In this document: one piece after another, positions 10,542 to 21,233 of the stretch
How the letters are laid out: each line of letters begins with the position of its first letter
How positions within the stretch are numbered: the first letter of the stretch is position 1
Origin: Puccinia triticina
Lineage: Eukaryota > Basidiomycota > Pucciniomycetes > Pucciniales > Pucciniaceae
Assembly: GCF_026914185.1 (NCBI RefSeq)
Contig: NC_070561.1
Coordinates: 6,138,001 to 6,202,000, forward strand
DNA: 64,000 bases
Direction of reading: 5' to 3'
Position numbers and translations under genes: made by a program
The notes under the pieces: model-generated
Seen by the model: only the letters and a program-made list of their open reading frames with translations
Database searches by the model: none
Told to the model about the DNA's origin: nothing

Positions 10542-11383
10542 TGTGGTGTTCAATCTTGTACACGCGGGGTCAACTTCGAAACTCGCGACGGCGCGCGGAA
10601 GACATCAAGACGCGTGGAGGATCAATTTTCCCGGATGTAATCCGTTTCAGGACTCAATCTTTCCGGATCTTTGGCGCGCTGGTTCCCTTTCTACAATTGG
10701 TTTTGGATCTTTTCTTTTGTTTCCTTTCTTTCTTTTATTTTTTTGCTCTCAGTTGTTTGTTTCATTTCTCATACGCGCGTGTTGGATGGTTGTGCTATGT
10801 GCTGGGTTGGTTTGGTTTGTGTTTTGTTTATGTGTGGGTTTTTGTTTTGGTTTTGTTTCCTTTTGTCTGTTTTCTCTCTTTTTTTTGTTTTGTTGCGTGC
10901 GTGGGTGTATGATGAAGGTCCTGCTGCGTGCTGTGCCCGGAGTCTGAGTTCAGTTCGAACTCAGATGATGGGACAGCATGGGAGGACTCTGAACCATAAT
11001 TTTCCTATCAAAAATTTTACCAATCACCTTATCAGTGCACTCTGAGCGCCTTCTGAGCCTTATCCATCCCAACGATTGGGATACTCTTTCATCACGCACG
11101 TGGCGTTTTCTTGTCGATCCTCATTCTTCCTGACCCCGCTTTCCGGCGCACTTCGACGACCCCGACATCCCCAAACTTCCCTCATTCTTCCCAGTTTTCT
11201 CCTCCTCCCCTTTTCAACTCACAACCCCGCCGACGCGCGCTCAACGCCGTCGTAAATCAAACACCCCCATACCCCATCGCTCATAGATTCCCCCACTTTT
11301 TCAGCGACCAATTCCCGGAGGGCATTCCCCCAAACTTTTCCCCTCCAACAACTGCCGCCGCTTGGCACGGACGGATTTCCACA
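10542..11383 (+). repeat. Element B 5' LTR (842 bp)
   Basis: Nearly identical to 17985-18826; the differences seen are T/C in GATGTAAYCCG, C/T in CCCATYGCTC, and T/G near the 3' end. It has a pyrimidine- and G/T-rich centre. Low-complexity frames inside it are not considered genes. Confidence 0.93.
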
Positions 11384-11385
11384 TT

Positions 11386-11439
11386 TGGTCCCCTGAGCCG
11401 GGATCGAACCAGCAACCTCAAGATTTACAGTCTCGCCGA
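11386..11439 (-). promoter_or_regulatory. Element B primer binding site with extended tRNA-Tyr similarity
   Basis: The layout matches element A: a TT spacer after the LTR, then the complement of a tRNA 3' end (TGGTCCCCTGAGCC) continuing through T-arm and anticodon arm (loop CTGTAAA on the minus strand). Differences from A (for example GCAACC against GCGACC) show that the long match has been kept in two independent copies. Confidence 0.72.
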
Positions 11440-11540
11440 TTTTCACGGTTTCGAGACGCTTGGCGGTCAACTCTTCAAACTTTGATTTCTTTTCTTTTTT
11501 TTTTTTTAGTGTTCAGTCGCGGAGGCACAGGAGACTAAAA

Positions 11541-11662
11541 GTAAGTCCTCCCAATTGTGCACCTCCTAGGGTTTTTCTACGCTCGTGTCAAAGCATTACA
11601 TTGCCACAATTGTGAGCCCCTCGGAAGCGCTTTCTCTCTTGATTCCAGGCCGCATTTTTCAG
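11541..11662 (+). promoter_or_regulatory. GTAAGT hairpin / intron-like module B1 (leader)
   Basis: GTAAGT at 11541 is in the loop of a hairpin (GGAGAC with GTCCTCC, one bulged C). TTGTGCACCTCC, GCCACAATTGTGAGC and acceptor-like TTCCAG (11648) or TTTTTCAG (11662) follow. The gag ATG is at 11672. Confidence 0.55.
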
Positions 11663-11671
11663 TCAGTCGCG

Positions 11672-13807
11672 ATGGCCGATGCAGGAGGTGGCGTGAGACG
11701 CGTGAAAATCAAGCCACAGGATAAGGCTTTGGGTTTTGATGGTACACATGTTGAACGTTTCTTGTCGGACTATCAGTTGGCCGCGGATTTGGATGGCGCG
11801 TCAGAATACGACATGGCGCCACCAGTGAGGTTTTTTGTGCGCAAGGCCGAAGTCAAGGACGTGTTGGAGACCCTAGACGGTTACGATCCTCCGGTTTGGT
11901 CCTCTCTCAAGGCTTCCATGCTTGCGTACTGGGGTCAGGTCGACACGGCGCGCTTTATGCTGCCGGATTTGGAGGCTTTGACTCATTCGTGGGCCGCGAA
12001 AGGAGGCGTCTCCTCCGTTGTCGATTATCAAGACTTTCGGCGTGTCTGGGAGCCGATCCAATCTTACTTGTCGCGCAAATCTCACATTGACTCCGTGGAG
12101 GAAGTGAGGACGCTCTACTACCGGTCCTTCTCTGCTGGCGTTCAGGAGCGCGTCCGCGATCACCTCATCAAGGCGAAGACCATGATCACCACCCTCAACA
12201 ACAGGTTCAAGCTGCCCTCCTTTGAAATCCTGAAGGAAGCGGTCGCGGATGTGATGAAGGGTCAGACGGCTCTCACTTTTGAAGATCCCAAGACCTCAAC
12301 GTTGGTTCCCGTTGGCCCTTTCAAGCAGGGTAATGATGTCATGCAGAAGATGGAGCAAGATCGACGCCCCACAGGTTCAATTGTGCCCGTAAAAGCTCCA
12401 GCCACTGTTGACGAGATTTCGCAGATGCTGCAGTCATTTGAACAGCGCCTTGAGCAGAAATTCACGGCTCAGTCTTCTCAACCCTCTGGAAAGGTACCGC
12501 CCTCTGAGCGCGGCCCTTTGGTTTGTTACTACTGCCATCGCGAAGGACACGGCACTGGGTGTTGTTTCGAGCTCAAGAAGGATAAAGAGGCCAATCTGGT
12601 GGAACAGAAAGGCAACAATTTCTTCCTGCCCAATGGGGCACTCATTCCTTTCGATTCTTCTTGGCCCATATGACACGTGGTCGCCTCCTTTCAACCTCCT
12701 CCAACCGCTAGCGTAGTGACGCCAGAGTTTTGCGCTACATGCGGCTCTCTCGATCCCTGGTATCCCCCAGCTGTCACCTCTCAATCTTTTTCCGGATCCT
12801 ACGAGGCGGACCCGGCGCGAAAGAAACACGAGGCGCCGAAGCCTTATAAGGCGCCTGTAGTTCCCCTTTCTGCTGCACGGAAGCCTGTAAAAAAATCCCT
12901 GGCGCGTAACTCCACCTCTGATGGAGATGATTCAGACATGGAAGCTGAACTGTTTGAGAGGGTGCCTGCCTCTCCAGTCGTGGACCCTTCTCCCGTCGAG
13001 CAGCCCGCTTCTGAGCAGCCAGCCAAGCCTGCTAGTGCTGCGCCCAAGGTGCGCTTCGAGCGTGGTATCTCCAAGGATCATCCTAACGCAGTCGAGGGCG
13101 TGCTCAAGAAGATTTCCGGCCTCAAGGTTCCAGACCTGTCAGTTTCGGAGCTTTTAGCGGTGGCGCCTTCTGTTGCAGAAGGCATGAAGCGATGGGTATC
13201 GCGCAAGCGCGTCAAGGTTGGATCCGAGGAGCTGAAGGTTTCCTCCGGTACGTTGGCTGAGGGCGTGGATTTCAAGGCGAACGGATTCGAGCCGCGGCTC
13301 TACTCGTGCCCGCTAGGTTACTTGCCGTGCTTGGTAGGAGACGAGGAGAGTACCGCTTCCCCTCTTGTAGATTCTGGTTCTCAATTGAATCTAATCTCGG
13401 ACGCGATGGCTAACAAATTCAACATTAGCCCGCGTGTAAATTTCACTTCTGCTGTGTATGGCATAGGCAATCAGGCCTGCGAGTTGGTTGGCGTCGCGGA
13501 GGATGTTCCGCTTTGCATCGGGAAAACGATTGTGGGCACCTGTCACTTTTGGATCACGAGGATGGCCGGACCCATGATTCTTGGCCGTCCCTTTCTCATG
13601 GATTTCGACGCAACCCTCAGTTTTTCCGCGGAGGTTGGCGAGAGGATTTTGCTCCCAGATTCGACGGGAAGGCGCATTGAAGTTTCCCTCTGCGCGACGG
13701 ACTCTGGGCGATGGGAGCGCGAATTTCCTGGCAATGGGAAGAAGGCAGTCCTGACGCGCTCAAGCACGGCGCGCGACGACCCTGTCGAAGGGCGTCATTT
13801 TTTATGA
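11672..13807 (+). pseudogene. Element B gag-protease with one nonsense codon
   Basis: 712 codons from ATG 11672 (GCGATGGCC). Domain order matches element A gag: capsid-like region, CCHC knuckle CYYCHREGHGTGCC near residue 287, Ser/Pro-rich linker, aspartic protease DSGSQLNLIS, and ILGRPFL. A TGA at 12671-12673 (codon 334) stands where A has Arg CGG, in the context PI-stop-HVVA, so a C-to-T change in an Arg codon is the likely cause. The gag stop TGA (13805-13807) overlaps an ATG in the pol frame as ATGA. Confidence 0.9.
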
Positions 13808-13872
13808 GTAAAGTTGATCTGTCAAGCGGCCGTGTTAATCTAGGATCTCGCCCACGCGCCGCTGGATCAACT
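13798..13872 (+). promoter_or_regulatory. Putative -1 ribosomal frameshift signal, element B
   Basis: Gag ends CAT TTT TTA TGA, which holds the heptamer T TTT TTA in frame (13798-13804), the strongest known class of -1 slippery site. After a 7-nt spacer, AGTTGATC (13812-13819) pairs with GATCAACT (13865-13872), enclosing AGCGGC (13825-13830) with GCCGCT (13858-13863). The -1 frame then stays open into pol. The ATGA overlap also allows stop-restart coupling as an alternative. Confidence 0.72.
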
Positions 13873-14142
13873 CATCATCAAGAGATTCACCGGCCTTGTT
13901 CTATTTTCTCGTCCAATAATCAAAATATCAAATCAAAAAAACATGAAGAAAACACTAAACCTCTCAAAAACATATCTTCAGATCTCAGGTCACTTCTTCT
14001 TTCCGGCTCTCTTGGCGTTCTTTCTCACGGTTCTTTTCCTTTCTCTGGCGCGGCTCTTGGCGCGTTTTCTTTTGGCGATGGTTTATTGGAGCAGGGTGGA
14101 ATGGAGGATATGGGGAATTCGCGGAGGTTTGGGAGACAGGAA

Positions 14143-14251
14143 GTAAGTTCCTCCCAGTTATGCACCTCCCAGGGTTCTACTATGTCGTCATTAGCATTAC
14201 ATGCCACGTCTGTGAGCCTCGCCGGATGTTCGTCTCTATCTTCCGTTTTAG
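14143..14251 (+). promoter_or_regulatory. GTAAGT hairpin / intron-like module B2
   Basis: GTAAGT at 14143, within AGGAA-GTAAG-TTCCT and a wider GGGAG/CTCCC pairing, is followed by TATGCACCTCC, GCCACGTCTGTGAGC and CCGTTTTAG ending 14251. The 109-nt unit lies in the open pol frame (EVSSSQLCTS...ATSVS). Confidence 0.58.
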
Positions 14252-14523
14252 GCGACTTCCCATCTTCTCAAACTCTTCTCCGCAACGAGAATAAACTAGC
14301 GTCTCAATCCCGTCTCTGCGAAGAGAATAAACTAGATACGTCCTATGGCGTTCTCCGCAATGAGATTAATCTAGATAGACTCCGCGATGAGCCTAAACTC
14401 CCGAGCCTCCGCAACGAGGAAAAACTAAAGATCCTCCGCAATGAGGTGAATCTACAATTTTCTTTATCTTGTGAGGGCGGTGAGGTGGAATTTGGGGCAC
14501 CGTGGAGGGACTTTGGACTGAAA
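14252..14523 (+). repeat. LRxExKL repeat region, element B
   Basis: This is the counterpart of 9404-9681. Units read LRNENKL, LCEENKL, LRNEINL, LRDEPKL, LRNEEKL and LRNEVNL. Large nucleotide identity with element A over the DTSYGV and LRDEPKLPS segments contrasts with the more diverged RT and integrase codons. Confidence 0.6.
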
Positions 14524-14635
14524 GTAAGTTCCAACCAAAGTGCACCTCCGGAGCGTGATGCTACACCTAGTTGTCGTACCCTACCGCGTGCCACAGTTGT
14601 GAGCAAAGGACATTCGCCCCGTTTTTCTTTCGCAG
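14524..14635 (+). promoter_or_regulatory. GTAAGT hairpin / intron-like module B3
   Basis: TTGGAC upstream pairs with GTTCCAA (one bulge) around GTAAGT at 14524. Relative to the GGAG/CTCC pairs of other copies this is a compensated change. AGTGCACCTCC, GCCACAGTTGTGAGC and a TTTCGCAG acceptor-like end at 14635 follow. The 112-nt length matches A3. Confidence 0.58.
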
Positions 14636-17600
14636 ATAAGGCGCCCTTTGAAGATCGCGCCGAGCATCGCACGTACAGGTTGATGGAGCATGGCCTGAAG
14701 TTTCAAGAGCAAGTCGCGCTGCTGGACACGTGGACGCGCGGCGAGTTTCTCATGTTTGCGACAAAGTACAAGCCGGTTTCAAGGAAGGTTAAGCCCGTCA
14801 ATCAGGCCATGCCGCAAGGTCTGAACCCCCCTCTGAGTCGACCACCTCTGTCGCGTGATCCTTATTGACCCCTTCCGCGATCACTGGCGGGACCTTTTGT
14901 GCCGCGTGGCCGCGTTACTTCTGAGAGGCTTGAGATGGTAAATTTTGGACCCGCAGGCTGGCTGTGGCCTGACGAGCTGAACTTGATCCGTAATGTTCTG
15001 GCGGAACACAACCTGGCAATCGCTTTCACGGAAAAGGAGCGTGGTCTTTTGAAAGATTCATACGGGCTCCCTTACATTATCCCTGTGGTGGAGCACGAGC
15101 CGTGGCAGAAGAAAAGGATCCCTATACCGGCGGCCAAGCTAGATGAATTCATCAGATTAATCCGCGAGCGCGTCAAAACGGGTCTTTATGAGCAATCTAC
15201 TTCTAGCTATTCATCCCCCGTATTTTGCGTACTCAAGAGCAATGGGAGGCTATGTGTGGTTCATGATCTTCAACCTTTCAAAAAGGTCACCATCATAGAC
15301 GCGGGAGTGCCGCCGGCGACGGAGGATTTCGTGGAGCCTTTCGCCGGACGCGCTTGTTACGGTCTGGGTGATATCATGGGCGGCTACGATGAGCGCGCGC
15401 TGGACCCTATCTCTAGGCCCCTAACCACTTTCGACACGCCTTTGGGGCGCTTTCAACTCACCCGTCTGCCTCAGGGTGCCACAAACTCTGTGGCTGTTTA
15501 TCAAGCCCAGATGATGTGGATCCTCCAGGAGGAGATCTCCAATCACGCTGGGATTTTCATCGACAACGGCGGCATCAAGGGCCCGGTATCTGACTACGAC
15601 AATGAAGTTCTTCCGTGGCACTCCGGAATTCGTTGTTTTATCTGGGAATACGCAACGACGCTGGAGCGGGTTCTTTTTTGGATTGAAGAGAGTGGTCTCA
15701 CTGTTTCTGCGTCCAAGCTCGCAGCCTGCGTTCCGGCCCTCGAGATTGTGGGGCACGTCGTGTGCAAGGAAGGTCGGCGGATGGCAAAGACAAAGGTCAA
15801 CAAGATCCTTTCCTGGCCCACGCCAGCCAATGCAACCGAGATTCGTGGTTTCCTAGGAGTGGTGGTCTACGTCCGGATATTCATTCCTTCACTCTCTGAA
15901 ATCTGTTTACCGTTACGGCGCCTGACGCGGAAAGACGCTGACTGGATATGGTCGGCTGAGTGTGACGCCGCGTTTCAGAAGCTCAAGCTTATAGTGGGTC
16001 ACGATATTGTCTTGGTCAAAATTCAATACGGACCGGAGGCTGGCAAGATCAAATTGGCGGTAGACTCGAGTTTTCACGCGGCAGGCGCAGTTCTGACTCA
16101 AGAAGACGCGAATGGACTTGACAGGCCGGCTCTTTATGAATCCCTTCTCTTTTCCGATGTCAAGTCGCGGTATTCCCAGCCCAAGCTTGAGTTGTGCGGC
16201 GTGGCGCGGATCCTCAAGAAGTTGCAGACTGTCCTCTGGGGGCAGCACTTTGAGCTTCAAGTCGACGCACATTCACTCATTCAGATGATCAATTCCCCGA
16301 GTTTACCCAACGCTCTGATGACGCGTTGGGTGGCGTTCATCCAGCTCTTTTCTTTTGATATTGTACATAGGCCTGGTAAATCGTTCACCATGCCCAATGG
16401 CTTGTCGCGGCGCCCTATGGAGGACGATGAATCCATCCCGGAGTCTGATTTTGATGAGGAGGATCCGCTTATCCGACCACGATACGCCCACGCGGCTAGT
16501 TTGCGAGAATACACGGGGTTTCAGGAGGGCTATTGGCGCGTAATGGAAAGTTTTTTAGCCACTCTTATGAAGCCAGCTGGGTTAAATGCTAAGGAGTTTC
16601 GCGCTCTAAAGCGCAGATCGTCGGAATTCTTTCTACAGTCTGGACGCCTCATGAAGAGAGGAAGCCCTCTGCCAAAGATTGTCGTCACCATTCCCGCAAA
16701 ACAGGACGAGATCCTCATTCAGCTCCATGAAGGTCTGGGCCACCGAGGCACTACGGAAACTTATTGCCGCGTGGTGGAGCGCTTTTGGTGGCCTTCTCTC
16801 AAGCAGGCTGTTGCGAAATGGTGTCAGAGTTGCGACGCATGTCAAAAGAGGGACCTCCGCAGGCCTCAAGAAGTTCATTATCCGACTGGAGAGTCCACAG
16901 TCTTTGGCCGCGTCTCGATAGACGCGGTTCATTTGAAAGCTAGTGGCGCTAAATATCTCATTGTTGCGCGTGATGATTTCTCTGGTTGGGTGGAAGCCAA
17001 AATCCTCAATAATTTAACCTCAGAGGCTGTTGCGACTTTCCTGCAGGAACACTGGACGATGCGCTATGGTCTGGCGCAATCATACTCGACTGATGGCGGA
17101 TCTGAATTTGGAGGCGCGCTGGCCGACATGCTGCGCGCACTTCCCGGACAGCATCGGTTCTCTACTCCTTACTACCCTGAAGGCCAGGGCATGGTTGAGC
17201 GCGGTCACGGGCCACTCAAAGCCGCGCTGGTGAAACTGGCTGGCAAAAGTGGCAAGAACTGCCGTAAATTTCTTCCTTTGGTGCTCTTTGCTGATAGAAT
17301 CTCGACCAAGCGGACCACCGGCTACTCTCCATACGAGCTTGTTTTTGGGCAGCGAGCCGTTCTTCCTTTGGATTTGGAGATGGAATCCTTCCTGGGCGTT
17401 GATTGGGAGTCTGTGAAGAATACTAGCGATCTGTTGGCGGCACGCTCTCTTCAATTGGAGCGCAGCGAGGAAACGCGCGGCAAGGCGTACAAGAAGATGA
17501 TGGAATCAAGGGACGAGTCAGTGCGGTACTGGGAGGAGAAGCGCGCGGGTCATCAGCGGGAACCTCTCAAGACGGGCGAGTTAGTTCTGGCGTACAATCG

Positions 17601-17783
17601 GTCTCTCGAGGTGCAGTGGGGTCAACTTTTCGTGCATAGGTGGAACGGCCCCTATCGCGTTGTGAAGCAAGTTCAGGGAGGATCTTACGTGCTGGCAGAG
17701 TTGGATGGAACTGAGCTTAAACGGCGGTTTTTGGCGGATCAGGTGAAGCGTTATTTTTCACGCAGAGGCACTGGAGAACAAAA

Positions 17784-17913
17784 GTAAGTTCTCTCCAGTT
17801 GTGCACCTCCGGGCAAGATGCTCTTTAAAGTTGTCAAAACTCTACTTTATGCCACGTTTGTGAGCACCGCGGTGGCCCTTGGTTTCTTTCCCCACTTTCT
17901 TTGGACCTCTTAG
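17784..17913 (+). promoter_or_regulatory. GTAAGT hairpin / intron-like module B4, overlapping pol stop
   Basis: The pol stop TAA is the TAA of GTAAGT. ACTGGAGAAC (17770-17779) pairs with GTTCTCTCCAGT (17788-17799), the most stable of the eight hairpins. TTGTGCACCTCC, GCCACGTTTGTGAGC and CCTCTTAG (17906-17913) follow. If spliced, the stop is removed and the frame continues about 14 codons. Confidence 0.58.
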
Positions 17914-17950
17914 GCGCGGATTTCATTCAATTCTTGGCGACCGGCGCGCA

Positions 17951-17984
17951 GCAGTCTAGGGACAGACTGCATTTGGGGAGGAGA
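17951..17984 (+). promoter_or_regulatory. Perfect hairpin and polypurine tract before element B 3' LTR
   Basis: GCAGTCTAGGGACAGACTGC (17951-17970) is a perfect 7-bp inverted repeat with a 6-nt loop. It is followed by the purine-rich TTTGGGGAGGAGA just before the LTR, the expected plus-strand primer. The same 20 bases occur in element A at 21394-21413. Confidence 0.65.
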
Positions 17985-18826
17985 TGTGGTGTTCAATCTT
18001 GTACACGCGGGGTCAACTTCGAAACTCGCGACGGCGCGCGGAAGACATCAAGACGCGTGGAGGATCAATTTTCCCGGATGTAACCCGTTTCAGGACTCAA
18101 TCTTTCCGGATCTTTGGCGCGCTGGTTCCCTTTCTACAATTGGTTTTGGATCTTTTCTTTTGTTTCCTTTCTTTCTTTTATTTTTTTGCTCTCAGTTGTT
18201 TGTTTCATTTCTCATACGCGCGTGTTGGATGGTTGTGCTATGTGCTGGGTTGGTTTGGTTTGTGTTTTGTTTATGTGTGGGTTTTTGTTTTGGTTTTGTT
18301 TCCTTTTGTCTGTTTTCTCTCTTTTTTTTGTTTTGTTGCGTGCGTGGGTGTATGATGAAGGTCCTGCTGCGTGCTGTGCCCGGAGTCTGAGTTCAGTTCG
18401 AACTCAGATGATGGGACAGCATGGGAGGACTCTGAACCATAATTTTCCTATCAAAAATTTTACCAATCACCTTATCAGTGCACTCTGAGCGCCTTCTGAG
18501 CCTTATCCATCCCAACGATTGGGATACTCTTTCATCACGCACGTGGCGTTTTCTTGTCGATCCTCATTCTTCCTGACCCCGCTTTCCGGCGCACTTCGAC
18601 GACCCCGACATCCCCAAACTTCCCTCATTCTTCCCAGTTTTCTCCTCCTCCCCTTTTCAACTCACAACCCCGCCGACGCGCGCTCAACGCCGTCGTAAAT
18701 CAAACACCCCCATACCCCATTGCTCATAGATTCCCCCACTTTTTCAGCGACCAATTCCCGGAGGGCATTCCCCCAAACTTTTCCCCTCCAACAACTGCCG
18801 CCGCTTGGCACGGACGGAGTTCCACA
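17985..18826 (+). repeat. Element B 3' LTR (842 bp)
   Basis: Partner of 10542-11383. It ends at TTCCACA, followed by the target copy GCGG and the resumed RT of element A. Confidence 0.93.
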
Positions 18827-21233
18827 GCGGCTACGACAAACGCGCACTGGACCCGATTTCCCGACCGCTTACCACATTTGATACGCCTTTGGGACGTTTT
18901 CAACTCACGCGGCTTCCTCAAGGAGCTACGAATTCCGTGGCTGTTTACCAAGCCCAAATGGTTTGGATACTCCAGGAGGAGATTCCTGAACACGCGGGCA
19001 TCTTTATCGACGATGGCGGCATTAAGGGCCCTACGTCAGATTACAATGGAGAGGTTCTTGAATGGCATCCGGGCATCCGCCGATTTATTTGGGAGTACGC
19101 AACTACGCTGGAGAGGATTCTGTTCCGCATTGAGGAGAGTGGGCTCACGGTCTTGGCGTCAAAGCTCGCGGCGTGTGTTCCTGCGCTGGAGATCGTAGGA
19201 CACGTGGTATGCAAGGAAGGTCGACGGATGGCAAAGTCTAAGGTCAATAAGATTGTCTCTTGGCCGACCCCGGTCAATGCAACGGAAGTCCGCGGATTCC
19301 TGGGAGTTGTGGTCTACGTTCGAATATTCATACCTTCCTTGTTGGAGATCTGCTTGCCCTTGCGACGCCTTACGCGAAAAGACGCCGACTGGTCGTGGTC
19401 GGCGGAGTGTGAAGCCGCCTTTCAGAAGCTGAAGACGATAGTGGGCCGCAATATTGTTTTGGTCAAGATTCAGTACGGAGTGGAAGCCGGCAAGATTAAA
19501 TTAGCAGTAGATTCGAGCTTTCATGCAGCAGGAGCGGTGCTTACTCAAGAGGATGCAAACGGCTTGGATCGACCTGCTTTGTACGAGTCGCTTCTCTTCT
19601 CCAACGTTGAATCCCGGTATTCGCAGCCAAAACTTGAGCTTTGTGGGGTGGCTCGCGTCCTCAAAAAGATGCAGACAATCTTGTGGGGGCAGCATTTTGA
19701 GCTGCAGGTGGACGCGCACTCTCTAATCGAAATGATTAACGCTCCTAGCCTACCCAATGCGCCGATGACTCGGTGGGTCGCTTTTATTCACCTTTTTTTG
19801 TTCGATATCGTGCACAAGCCCGGGAAATCCTTCACAATGCCCGACGGCCTCTCAAGACGCCCTCAAGGGGACGATGAATCAGACCCCCCTTCAGATTTTG
19901 ACAAAGATCAGCCCCACATCAAAGCGGGGCATTCTTACGCGGTGGGTGAGGAGGAATCTTACTCAGGGTTCCAGCAAGGGTATTGGCGCGACCTCGAGCG
20001 CTTTCTGGCCACCTTGCGCAGGCCGGACGGGATGGACACTAAGGAGTTTTGCGCGCTGAAGCGCCGATCAGCTGATTTCTTCCTACAGGCTGGGCGGCTA
20101 ATGAAGAGGGGAGTTCCCCTTCCTCGCATTGTGGTCACGGTTCCGGCAAAGCAGTATGAGATTCTCTCAAAACTTCATGAGGATTTGGGTCACCGCGGCT
20201 CAACGGAAACTTATCATTGGGTGTCAGAGCGCTTCTGGTGGTTGTCATTGAAGGAAGCGGTGTCGAAATGGTGTCGCAGCTGCGAAGCTTGTCAGAAGAA
20301 GGATCTTCGCCGTCCTCAGGAGATACGTTACCCTACGGGCGAATCTACAGTGTTTGGACGGGTCTCCATGGACGCCGTGCATCTCAAGGCGGGTGGCGCG
20401 AAGTACTTGATAGTAGCGCGAGATGACTTTTCAGGATGGGTTGAAGCTAAAATTCTCAACAACCTGACGTCAGAGGCGGTGGCCTCCTTCCTGCAGGACC
20501 ACTGGACTATGCGCTATGGTCTAGCGCAGGCTTATTCGACGGATGGCGGTTCCAAATTCGGCGGCGCGCTAGCGGATATGTTACGCGCACTACCCGGGCA
20601 ACATCGAGTCTCTACGCCTTACTACCCTGAGGGCCAAGGAATGGTGGAACGTGGCCATGGCCCCCTGAAGGCAGCGCTAGTCAAGTTGGCGGGCGAGAGC
20701 GGCAAGAACTGTTGAAAGTTCTTACCCTTGGTGTTGTTTGCCGATCGAATATCAACCAAGAGGACGACTGGTTATTTGCCGTATGAAGTGGTGTTTGGGC
20801 AGCGGGCCGTGCTCCCCCTTGATCTGGAAATTGAGTCTTACCTAGGAGTTGATTGGGATTCCGTGAAGGATACTGCCGACCTTCTAGCTGCGCGTTCTTT
20901 GCAACTCGAGCGCAGCGAAGAATTGCGCGGCGTTGCCTTCAAACAAATGATGGACGCAAGGGAAGAATCTGTACGGTACTCTCAAGAGAAGAACGCGTCG
21001 CGACTACGGGACCCGCTCAAGGCTGGGGACAAGGTTTTGGCGTACAACCGTTCCTTGGAGATTCAGTGGGGGCAGTTGTTTGCTCATCGTTGGAACGGTC
21101 CCTATCGAGTTGTGAAGCAAGTTCAGGGCGGTTCCTACGTTTTGGAGGAGCTCGATGGCACGGAGCTCAAGCGGCGCTTCGCCGCGGATCAAGTGAAGAG
21201 GTTCTTTTCCCGGGAGGACATTCTTGACCAGAA

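Larger units (their letters stand above)
13804..17787 (+). pseudogene. Element B pol (RT-RNase H-integrase) with one nonsense codon
   Basis: 1328 codons in one frame from the ATGA overlap to TAA at 17785-17787. The first 350 codons cover the two internal GTAAGT modules and the LRxExKL repeats. TGA at 14866-14868 replaces a CGA Arg codon that A retains (DPY-R-GLS). RT has YIIPVVEHEPWQ, GLGDIMGGYDERALDPIS and the active site FIDNGG, where A has FIDDGG; Asn for the second Asp should cripple RT. RNase H (LAVDSSFHAAG), the integrase zinc region (CQSCDACQK), DDE (SIDAVHL, YSTDGGSEF, GMVERGHG) and GPY/F (NGPYRVV) are all recognisable. Confidence 0.92.
10542..18826 (+). mobile_element. Ty3/gypsy element B, nested in element A pol
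   Basis: 842-bp LTRs at 10542-11383 and 17985-18826 (TGTGG...CCACA) are flanked by the 4-bp duplication GCGG (10538-10541 and 18827-18830). The insertion splits A's RT between GLGDIMGG and YDKRALD. B is a close relative of A with the same gene order, the same frameshift signal and four GTAAGT modules. By eye only about 3 of 842 LTR positions differ, so the insertion is recent. Two nonsense codons (12671 and 14866) make it non-autonomous as sequenced. Confidence 0.95.
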
